From positions 31,799,164 through 31,863,163 of the forward strand of contig NC_060062.1 of the NCBI RefSeq assembly GCF_020283565.1: 64,000 bases of DNA. The letters are read 5' to 3'. Origin of the DNA: Trifolium pratense. Its lineage: Eukaryota; Streptophyta; Magnoliopsida; Fabales; Fabaceae. This document shows positions 47,222 to 56,810 of the stretch, piece after piece. The position numbers and the translations under genes were made by a program. The number at the start of each line of letters is the position of its first letter. Within the stretch, counting starts at the first letter, position 1. The notes under the pieces were generated by a model, which worked only from the letters and a program-made list of their open reading frames with translations, searched no databases and was not told where the DNA came from.

Positions 47222-47238
47222 TGGTATCAGAGCAGGTC
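47222..47238 (+). other. Primer binding site of element L (tRNA-Met)
   Basis: TGGTATCAGAGCAGG, four bases after the LTR end, the standard initiator-tRNA-Met complement. Confidence 0.95.
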
Positions 47239-47339
47239 GGTTCATGTGAACCAATTAGGACTTTTCTTTTCTCGTATGAGCATGTGTTGGGTACACTGTT
47301 AGTACATTCTAACGTCTAGTTGTGATTCGTTCAGGAATC

Positions 47340-49191
47340 ATGGCTGCTGGTGCTGCGAGAACGAATGCCCAGATTGCGGAGGCTTTGGCCGCACTCACCA
47401 ACATAGTGGTTAGAGATCATCAACCTGGAAGAGAGGTAGAGATGAGGTTGGAACGGTTCATGAAGCAGAAACCGCCAACATTTACCGGAGGTTACAACCC
47501 GGATGGAGCTTACAAGTGGCTGGAGGAACTTGAAATAATTTTTGAAGCAATGGATTGTTCCGAGGAAGGGAAGACAACCCTTGGAACATATGTGTTGCGC
47601 GAGGAAGCGAACGTGTGGTGGAAGAACGCCAAGTTGAGGCTAGGACCCGGTGGTATGGCTATACCATGGGCAATGTTTAAAAGAGAATTTTTGGTTAAGT
47701 ATTTTCCTGTTGATGTGAAGAACAAGAAAGTGGTGGAATTCATGGAACTGAAACAGGGGAATATGACGGTAGCTGACTATGCCATAAAGTTCGAGACTTT
47801 GTGTGCGTTTAGTCCGCATTACAACACTTTTGAAGCGGAGGACGACAAGTGCGTGAAGTTTGAAAGTGGTCTACGTCCAGACATCAAGCATATGATCGGA
47901 TTTTCACAGATAAGGGATTTTGCGACCCTTGTGAACAAGAGTAGGATTTGTGATGAAGATGGTAGAGCTAAGGTGAACTATTATAAAGCTGTGAACGACC
48001 GGAAAGGGAAAGGACAAGAGCGCGGAAAACCTTATGATAACCGCGGTAGAAGTAATACAAGTGGTGGTAAGAAGCCGGTGAATGGAAATTGTTATAACTG
48101 TGGAGAACGGGGTCATATGTCTTATGATTGCCCAAAGAGAGGGGATATGTGTAAGAATTGTGGAAGGCTGGGCCACAAGACCGAAGCTTGCAAAGGAAAA
48201 GTGGTGTGTTTCAACTGTGGTGAGGAAGGCCACAAGAGTCCGACTTGTAAGAAGCCCAATAAAGTGATGGGCAAGGTGTTTGCTTTGAGTGGAGAGGATG
48301 CTAGCCAAGAGGACAATCTCATTAGAGGTACGTGTTTCATCTATAACACTCCTTTAATTGCGATTATAGATACGGGAGCGACGCATTCTTTTATCTCTTT
48401 AGATTGTGTGAAGCGTTTGGGTGTTCCAGTAATGGATATGACGGGTAGGATGGAAATAGAAACTCCTGCTAATGGTTCAGTGATTACTCGACAAGTATGT
48501 CGTAATTGCCCCGTAACCATTTTTGATAGGCACTTTGGTATGGATTTAGTGTGTATTCCACTTAGTGGTATGGATGTAATTTTTGGTATGAATTGGTTAA
48601 TCTTCAACCGAATTCATATCAACTGTCGTGAGAAGGCCGTTGTTTTTCCGAAGCCGGAGGAGAACTTGCAATTGATGAGCTGGAAGGAAGTATCGGAATC
48701 GTTGAAAGAACATGCCGAGATGTTCATGATGTTTGCATCATTGAAACTCGAAGGAGGAGTTAAGGTAGAAGAGTTACCGATCGTTTGTGAATTCCCAGAT
48801 GTGTTTCCGGATGATATATCTGACGTGCCTCCGAAGCGAGAGGTAGAGTTTTCTATCGACCTAGTACCTGGAACTAGTCCGATATCGATGGCGCCGTATC
48901 GAATGTCAGCGTCTGAGTTGAATAAGTTGAAGAAGCAACTTGAAGAGCTGCTTGAGAAGAGGTTTGTTCGGCCGAGTGTTTCGCCTTGGGGAGCGCCGGT
49001 ATTGCTTGTAAAGAAGAAAGATGGAAGCATGAGATTATGTATAGACTGTCGTCAGTTGAACAAAGTGACGATCAAGAATAAATATCCACTTCCGAGGATA
49101 GATGATTTGATGGATCAACTAGTTGGAGCTTGCGTGTTTAGTAAGATCGATTTGAGATCCGGATACCATCAGATTAGAGTAAAGACGGAAG
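47340..49191 (+). pseudogene. Element L gag, protease and N-terminal RT
   Basis: The frame is open from 47322; the ATG at 47340 ([16 protein letters not shown]) is the conventional start. Gag domain at about residues 50-210 ([35 protein letters not shown]). Three CCHC knuckles follow: [42 protein letters not shown]; three is more than most Ty3/gypsy gag proteins carry. Protease shows [13 protein letters not shown] begins [18 protein letters not shown] and runs through [20 protein letters not shown] and [16 protein letters not shown], where the hAT element cuts in at 49192. Open for 642 codons in all, the last 20 belonging to the insert. Confidence 0.93.
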
Positions 49192-49927
49192 TAGGCATGG
49201 CAACGGAACCCGTACCCGCGGGTACCCGCCCGAACCCACCCCGAGTTTGACGGGGAAAAACCGATTTGACTGGGTTTGGGTTCGGGTTTGGGTTTTCCCC
49301 AATTTCAAAACATGGGGATGGGGCGGGTAACGGAGATATTGGTACCCACCCCGAACCCGTCCCCGAACCCGCCCGTTTATATAAAATTACTATATTACCC
49401 CTATTTATTTATTTATAATGTCACAGATCATATAATTTATCTACTTGAGTTAGGATTTTTAATGAACAATGATTCTTAGTTATTTGTTTTTTTAGCAATT
49501 TCAGTGAACAATGATGTGAACATTCTTGGTTATGTGGTTGTTTTGACGGTATTTTGGAATATTGGTTTGTACCGGTACTATTTTATGGTTTTGATAATTT
49601 TGGTTTGATATTTTGGAATATCATTTCATTTGTATGTTTAATGCATTGAAATTTTGGTTTGTACTTTATTATTTGAAATTTTTTGTATTGTATGTATGTC
49701 ATTGTTCGGGAAAATTTTGGGTTCGGGTAAGGTTCAGCGTAGGGCAGGGCAAGGTTCGGGGATACCCGAACCCATTTGGGTATACCCGAACCCATTTGGG
49801 ACGGGGATTGGGTTCAATTTTTCATCCCCGTCGAGTAATGGGCGGGGAACGGGTATTTATCAATGATTCGGGTATGGGGAACGGGGAAGGTAAAAACCGT
49901 ACCCGCGGGTACCCATTGCCATGCCTA
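49192..49927. mobile_element. hAT-like MITE inserted in RT of element L
   Basis: 736 bp flanked by a perfect 8-bp duplication GACGGAAG (49184-49191 and 49928-49935). Ends TAGGCATGGCAACGG and CCATTGCCATGCCTA are near-perfect inverted repeats. Like the MITE at 42214 it is packed with GGGTAC/GGTACCCG words and shares the TAGG.ATGGCAA terminus, so the two are related. The coding frame of element L resumes right after it, in phase once one TSD copy is discounted. Confidence 0.95.
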
Positions 49928-51350
49928 GACGGAAGACATACCTAAGACTGCATTCAGGACGAGGTATGGGCACTACGAGTATTCAGTTATGCCGTTTGGT
50001 GTGACCAATGCACCCGGAGTTTTCATGGAATATATGAACCGAATTTTCCATTTATTTTTGGATAGATTCGTGGTGGTGTTCATCGACGACATTTTGATTT
50101 ACTCGAAATTCGAGGAAGAGCACGAAGAGCACTTGAGGATTGTTTTGCAAGTCTTGAAGGAGAAGAAGTTGTATGCCAAGTTGTCGAAGTGTGAATTTTG
50201 GATGAAAGAGGTGAGTTTCCTAGGGCATATAATTTCAAGTGGAGGAATCGCGGTAGATCCTGCGAAGGTTGACGTTGTGTCACAGTGGGGAACGCCGGAA
50301 TCTGTTTCAGAGATTAGGAGTTTCCTTGGTTTAGCCGGTTATTATAGAAGATTCATCGAAGGTTTTTCGAAGTTGGCTTTACCGTTAACCAAGTTGACGA
50401 GGAAAGATCAAGCGTTTGTTTGGGATGGTAATTGTGAGAAGAGCTTCCAAGAGCTCAAGAGAAGATTGACTACTGCACCCGTGTTGATTTTACCTGATGC
50501 CAAAGAGTCGTTCGTCGTGTATTGCGATGCTTCGAAGTTAGGACTTGGCGGAGTGCTTATGCAAGGGGGTAATGTGGTAGCATATGCTTCAAGGCAACTG
50601 AAGGTTCACGAGAGGAACTATCCAACGCATGATTTGGAGTTAGCCGCAGTGGTGTTTGCTTTGAAAGTGTGGAGACACTACTTGTATGGATCAAGGTTTG
50701 AAGTTTTCAGTGATCACAAGAGTCTGAAATACTTATTCGACCAGAAGGAGTTGAATATGAGGCAACGAAGATGGCTCGAATTCTTAAAGGACTACGATTT
50801 TGGATTGAGTTATCACCCCGGAAAAGCCAATGTGGTGGCCGATGCATTAAGTAGGAAAACTTTGCATATGTCATCGTTGATGGTGAACGAGTTAGAGTTG
50901 ATTGAAGAATTCCGAGACTTGAGTCTTGTGTGTGAGGTTACTTCTTCAAGTGTGAAGCTTGGAATGTTAAAGTTGACGAATCCTTTTCTCGAGGATATTA
51001 AAGAACGTCAGAAATCGGATAAGAAATTGATGGAGAAGATGGTACTCATCAATGAAGGCAAGGAGACCAATATCAAGATTGACGAAAGTGGAGTCATGAG
51101 ATTTCACGGAAGAGTTTGTGTACCGGATGTACCCGAATTGAAAAGAATGATCATGGAAGAAGGTCACAGAAGTGGTTTGAGTATTCATCCCGGAGTAACC
51201 AAGATGTATCAGGATTTGAGGAAGTTATTTTGGTGGCCAGGAATGAAGAGGCAAATTTCTGAATTTGTTTATTCATGCTTAACTTGTCAGAAATCGAAGA
51301 TTGAACATCAGAAGCCGTTTGGTTTGTTGCAACCAATGTTTATACCATAA
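49928..51350 (+). pseudogene. Element L RT C-terminus, RNase H, integrase zinc finger
   Basis: Contains [18 protein letters not shown] and the catalytic box [13 protein letters not shown] (Phe-Ile-Asp-Asp), RT connection, RNase H ([57 protein letters not shown]), then the integrase His-His-Cys-Cys finger ([18 protein letters not shown] to CLTCQKSK). A TAA at 51348-51350 ends it just before the integrase core. The same frame is open on the other side, so this is a single nonsense change. Confidence 0.93.
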
Positions 51351-52100
51351 TGGAAATGGGATAGCATTGCAATGGATTTTGTGGGAGGTTTACCGAAGAC
51401 CAAGAAAGGTAACGAGGTGATTTGGGTAGTGGTAGATCGTCTGACGAAGTGTGCTCACTTCATTGCTATCAGGAAAGGTACTTTGGTGCCTAAGTTGGCC
51501 GAGATTTATGTGGAGCAGATTGTGAAGCTACATGGTATTCCAACAAGTATTATTTCGGATAGAGATCCGAGATTTACTTCCAGATTTTGGGAAAGCTTGC
51601 AAGAAGCTTTAGGAACGAAGTTGAGGTTGAGTTCAGCTTATCATCCTCAGACAGATGGTCAGTCGGAGAGGACGATACAATCCTTAGAGGATTTGTTGAG
51701 AGCTTGTGTTTTGGAGCAAAACGTGAATTGGGATTCTTGTTTGCCGTTGGTAGAGTTTACATACAACAACAGTTACCATTCTAGTATCGGAATGGCACCG
51801 TTTGAGGCTTTGTATGGGAGAAGGTGTAGGACACCTCTGTGTTGGTATGAAACTGGAGAAGGTGCAATTCTTGGACCAGAGATTGTACAAGAAACAACGG
51901 AGAAGATTCGGATGATTCGTGAGAAGATGAAAGCGTCTCAGAGTCGACAGAAGAGTTATCATGATAAGAGGAGGAAGGACATTGAATTCCAAGAGGGGGA
52001 TCATGTATTCCTACGAGTTACATCGACTATTGGAGTAGGACGTGCGTTGAAGTCAAGGAAGTTGACGTCAAGGTTTATTGGGCCGTTTGAAATTTTGAGC
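51351..52100 (+). pseudogene. Element L integrase catalytic core
   Basis: In frame with the preceding segment. Shows the catalytic triad: IAMDFVGGLP (Asp), IISDRDPRFTSRFW (Asp) and QTDGQSERTIQSLEDLLR (Glu), then the GPFEIL element of the C-terminal integrase domain. The frame is lost near 52100 by a 1-nt deletion. Confidence 0.93.
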
Positions 52101-52453
52101 GTGTGGGAAAAGTGGCGTATAGGATTGCATTACCGCCATCATTGGCGAATTTGCACGATGTTTTCCATGTATCACAGTTGCGCAAGTATGTGTCTGATCC
52201 GACACACGTGATTGAATCGGACGATGTTCAAGTGAGGGATGACTTGACCATTGAGACCGTACCCTTGAGAATAGAAGGAAGAGAAGTGAAGAGGTTGAGG
52301 AATAAAGAGATTGCATCCTTGAAAGTCGTGTGGGGAGGACCGGCTGGTGAGAATGCAACGTGGGAACTGGAAAGTAAGATGAGAGATTCTTATCCCGATC
52401 TGTTTCTAGGTAATTTCGAGGGCGAAATTCTTTTAAGGGGGGTAGGATTGTAA
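52101..52453 (+). pseudogene. Element L integrase tail and chromodomain; stop codon lies in the 3' LTR
   Basis: The shifted frame carries ALPPSLANLHDVFHVSQLRK, the usual end of chromovirus integrase, and a chromodomain-like stretch (REVKRLRNKEIASLKVVW, ATWELESKMRDSYPDLF) that would bind modified histone H3 and steer integration. The reading frame runs through the polypurine tract and ends at TAA 52451-52453, the third to fifth bases of the 3' LTR. The LTR terminus itself therefore supplies the stop. Confidence 0.9.
52434..52448 (+). other. Polypurine tract of element L
   Basis: AAGGGGGGTAGGAT immediately before the 3' LTR, inside the pol reading frame. Confidence 0.9.
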
Positions 52454-54653
52454 CGACCCATTTTTCGTATTCGTATATTTTATTAAATGTTATTTTATTT
52501 ATTAATTGGCTTTTATTATTTTAGTGAGCGACGAATAATTATTTAGCCGAGCGTAAGATATTAGACGCGAGAACCTTTGTTTTGGGTTTAATGGGCGTGA
52601 GAGGCCATTTGGGCCTAAGCCACTTGGGCTTGGTTCATGACTTTTAGGGAGAGGTATATAAAGAAACCTTGTCATGAGACTTGGCTCATTTCATGACTTT
52701 TGTCTTAGAAGCAAGAGCAAAACCATAGAGCAAGGGCTAGGGTTTGATCAAGAGAGAAAGCTTGAGCAAGAGAAGGCTAGGAATCATCACCAAACTTAAG
52801 GTAAGAGATTAGAATTCATGATTCTTGAGTGGCAAGGAGAGGGGAGATTGTCTATGTCTCCATTCCCGAACTCTCCCACTCAATTTCTTTTTAGACTTTT
52901 GATTAAGCTTTTGTATGTGAGTGTGATGTTCTTCATCATCACTTTGTATGTGTTAATCACTAGCTTGATTCCATGAAAAATATGTATGTGTTTGAATCAT
53001 GTTTGAAAAGTTTATGAAAGTTGCTTGAAATCCAAGAAAAGGGCATGATCATGATTTTGTGAGGTATTTGGAGGTTTGTAAGGGATGATTAATGTTCCTT
53101 GATACCATATATGCTTGAAATTGCTGTTTATAAGAATTTATAACTTGGTTGGTTGAATTTTTGAGCTGATCCAATGTTAAACCGCCTTAGAAAAACTCAA
53201 GAACAGATATTTTTCTGGTGTAGTTCGCTAAGCGACCAGGAGATTCGCTACGTGAACCTGCTCGCCACAAGCTCGCTACCTGTTCGCCATGCACCTGTAA
53301 TCCTCTGACGTAGTTCGCTGCAGCGAACTGAGCTTCGCTTAGCGAATAGTTCGCTACCTGTTCGCTACTGCTTCGCTTAGCGAACAGTACTGAACCTGCA
53401 ACTTTTGTTAATGGCTGTAAGTGTAATTAGGCACTTGTAACATGGTTTAAGGGTATCCTTACATGATTGTTGATACATGTTGATGCTGTTAATGCTTATT
53501 GTTAATCGTTATATGATCTGTACGTGTATGCAATAAGTTGCAGTTTAAAGTGAGTAATGTGATGTTTTGGCATTAAGTTGTAATGTTAAGTGAATGTGTT
53601 AGGATTGTGTTCCCGCATTCATGAAAGAGTAGCTTCGAGCTAGAGAATATCATATGGTTGATATGTGCATACATACATGCATTCATGATTGTATGTGAAC
53701 ATTGGAAACTTGGGTTCCAATAACGAAAATGGATTATGTGTCCATAATGAAGCCGAGGATCGGATTAGATGAATCCATGAGTCCAGAGCTGCTATCCAAC
53801 AGGATATAAAACTGTGTTGGCTTATCCAAGGGAGATAAGATGGTTCGGTAAGTTCCGACATATCCAGCAAGATATAAAACTGTTCTTGGTCCACCGTTGG
53901 TGAGACGCCTTGGTACCACATGCATTTAGTCATGTCTAGGGATGGCATGACAGTGAATTAATTGGCATTAGATTACATTAGGGTATATGCACATTTACTT
54001 GGTAATCGTTATGTGACATTACTTGACTGGTTTTGACGTGTTTGCTGTAAGTAGCATACTAGGTAAATTCCTATGTATTTAATACTGTAATTGTATGGCG
54101 TGAGTTAGAATATGTATGATAGTTCGAAAGTGTAAGGCCCTTCTTATACTCGTATGATATGCGATTATGTTTTCTAACTCTCTGCTTTGTGTTATTTGCT
54201 GGACCTTTGGGGGTTCAGATATTCAGGCTGAGGACTGTGCCGACGTTTAGACTGCTGATTTTAGCTTGCTGTTGAAGTATCTTTTGGTGAGGAGACTTAG
54301 CATAGATTTCTCCTTTTAGTACTAGCTTTTGGGTAGAGTTTGTAAATAGTAATTGCTCTGGTAATTGTAACATCGAGTCGGGGATTACGCTTGGCTTTCA
54401 TCGTATATCGGTGTTACCTTTTGTTATGCTAGTTCTTGTATAAGTGACATCCTTAGGGATGAATATGGCTTATGTATATATATCTATATGCATGCTTGGT
54501 TTTTATTGAATCCGCTGTTGCTTTTCATGTTAAACTTCATGACGCTCTGTGTGTATGCTTGTGTTTTAATTACCGCGTGGCACTCTGCCTTTACACTTGT
54601 TAAAAAGTTTTTAATATTACGTTTTTAAGGGTAGTATGGGTTAGGGTGTTACA
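52449..54653 (+). repeat. 3' LTR of element L
   Basis: 2205 bp, nearly identical to the 5' LTR: nine transitions (for example C45244/T52682), no transversions, and a TA-unit length change near 47040/54478. The palindrome island is at 53221-53386. Both LTRs carry the same minus-strand frames of about 100 codons, which are not genes. Confidence 0.95.
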
Positions 54654-55446
54654 TTCACCGACGACTCGTCATCGATAAACACATAACCTGTGAAATCTGG
54701 TCCCAAACCAGTTAAATTCACAAAACGGGGAGTTAAGTAACATAATCAAATATACAGTGTAAGTAAACAATACTTAAACACTACAATCGAACATCAATCC
54801 ATCAAATAACAATTAGCACACTTAGCCAAAATATGCGTCACATACTAATTATCACATAATTGCACATATATCCTAATGCATTCTAATGCTTCAACTTCAT
54901 GCTATGTCACCCTAGACATATCTAATGCATGTGGCACCATTTATTCATTTATTTTCGAATACATAATACATACAATTCTAAGTCATTTAGGACACACTCA
55001 TGTTCAGATTTAAGTCATGACGGACTCTGCATTGTTCAGATTTAAGTCATGACGAACTCTGCTCATTTATTAAGACACATCAACAGATAGATTTAACACT
55101 AAGCTCGTCAATTGTAAATGTGGAACACTATCCAACATTTCGTCTTTATTAGATAACACTATACCTAATATTCGTCTTTGATATTTAAACAAACATCATC
55201 AAAATCATCAACATCATAATTATTCCTATTAATAATTATCTTCTCATTATAATATTCATTGCACATTCCAAACAGGATACACACACATAATTCAATTGCA
55301 TACATCATCACAAAAGCATACGATTAAATCATGTTACCAACACATATTCATGATTATCACAATCATATTTATTCTCTAAGATTACTCAATTAATCTCATA
55401 CAACATATTCATTATCCATATTATAAGCATATATGTCTATTACAAT
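54654..55446 (-). mobile_element. LTR M (family of LTR C), piece right of element L
   Basis: Continues LTR M after the TTCAC duplication: CGACGACTCGTCATCGATAA and ATAACCTGTGAAATCTGG match the corresponding parts of LTR C (35850-35890). It is interrupted at 55447 by a SIRE-like LTR sliver and then by element E, so its 5' end is outside the window. Confidence 0.7.
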
Positions 55447-55473
55447 TGAAATTCCGGTACACAGCACACAAGT
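55447..55473 (-). mobile_element. Sliver of a SIRE-like LTR, minus strand
   Basis: TGAAATTCCGGTACACAGCA matches the same end of the LTR at 36684 (TGTAATTCTGGTACACAG) and of element F (25504). Element E lies immediately after it, so E is inserted in an older minus-strand SIRE-like LTR whose remainder lies beyond the window. Confidence 0.6.
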
Positions 55474-56791
55474 TGTTGGATATTTGTGTGTTGGCCTCAT
55501 TTTGCTAAAACAAATATACAAGCAAGATGTTGGACCAAATGTTTCAACATGTTGGGTACAAAAGATGTTGGACCAAATGTTGTAACATGTTTGGGTACGA
55601 CAGTCAGATTGCCCAAATCTCACGCATTTATTACACGTATCTGCTATATATGGAAATCCACTCTACAAACGTGTATATCAAGATTTGATCTGATCAAGGC
55701 GTTATCAGTGAAGATATGTTCTTATCAAGACTTAATGGAATGATTCAACACATTGTTTATTTCCTAAAGAGGATCAACTATTTTAGGAAAGTTTTTATTA
55801 AGGTCTGATTTGCTTAGCTGGACGTGACTCAAAGACCAGCTGTGTTCTGAAGCTTATCTTGGAAGATCAGGAGCGTGCTAGCTCTGTCTATATAAAGAAG
55901 ACTCAAGACCATGATTTTATGAACCGAAACCATTGTTCATCAAAGATGTAGTCTTTAGGGTTTCGTGTCTTTAAGCCACTCTCTAGGAGAGTTGGTGTAA
56001 GTGAACCACTCGGGTTGTGAGATGGTCACTATGTCCTCACTCAGAAACCTTTAGGTAATGAGTAGAGTATTGTAATATCTCCGAAGCTTTTAAGCAAGGA
56101 GATAGTGTTTGTGAGCCTCTCACGTATTGATTTGATACTTGAGTAGGACTGTGTTTTATTGAGTTGTAATGTTTTAAGGTTACTCCTAAGCTTTGAAGTA
56201 CGGAGTTAACTGTGTGTGATTTACTCGAAGCTTTTAAGAAAGAGTAAAATATGTCACGGTGATTGTCGCCACATTTTATTCAACATTATATGAACAACAC
56301 AGGTTGTGTTGGCTGTGTGGAAGTGAGATGGGATCTCATGTCTAGGAGTTCCTAGGCAGAAGTTGCATGAGTAGTGTCGAGGTCATAAGGCGTAAACCTA
56401 GGATTTGCTGGAGGTCTTAGTGTAAGACGTAAACCGAGGGTTTGCTGGAGGTCTTAGTGTAAGACGTAAATTCAAAGGGTTTGCTGGAGGTCTTAGTGAC
56501 TAGAGCTATTAGTGGATTTCCTTCCTGGATTGGTATCCCCCAGAGTAGGCAAGTTGGCTGAACTGGGTTAACAATTTCCTGTGCAGTTTATTTACTTGTT
56601 GATTTTATTATGTTTCGTAAGATGTTCCCACATTAAGTACGACATTCTCTTTAAGTTGAATGTTGGAACATCTGATCAAACATTATTCCTCAGTATCCGT
56701 TTTAATGTTATATGCCTTGCCGTGTTATTCATGTCAGACCAGATGTCTCGACATTCTATACAACATCTGGTTCTGCTATACCAGAATTTCA
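55474..56791 (+). repeat. 5' LTR of element E
   Basis: 1318 bp, TGTTGGATATTTG...CAGAATTTCA. TATA box CTATATAAAG at 55888-55897. Three tandem units of about 50 bp with GTTTGCTGGAGGTCTTAGTG at 56393-56505. Palindromic words ATGTTTCAACATGTTGG and ATGTTGTAACATG near the 5' end, and GATGTCTCGACATTC and TTGGAACATCTG near the 3' end. Confidence 0.92.
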
Positions 56792-56793
56792 AT

Positions 56794-56810
56794 TGGTATC
56801 AGAGCAGGCA
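56794..56810 (+). other. Primer binding site of element E (tRNA-Met)
   Basis: TGGTATCAGAGCAGGC two bases after the LTR. Confidence 0.92.

Larger units (their letters stand above)
45011..54653 (+). mobile_element. Full-length Tekay-type chromovirus (Ty3/gypsy), element L
   Basis: 9643 bp bounded by the perfect 5-bp duplication TTCAC (45006-45010 and 54654-54658), inserted in LTR M. Both LTRs are complete and differ by nine substitutions, all transitions, plus one 2-bp indel in about 2205 bp (0.4%). The order is LTR, tRNA-Met primer site, gag with three zinc knuckles, protease, RT, RNase H, integrase, chromodomain, polypurine tract, LTR. Integrase after RNase H places it in Ty3/gypsy, and the C-terminal chromodomain in the chromoviruses. 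Three lesions kill it: a hAT insertion in RT, a TAA in integrase and a 1-nt loss near 52100. Confidence 0.95.

Noticed and set aside
55486..55743. 85-codon frame repeated at 63559-63816
   Set aside because: It lies in the two LTRs of element E upstream of the TATA box.
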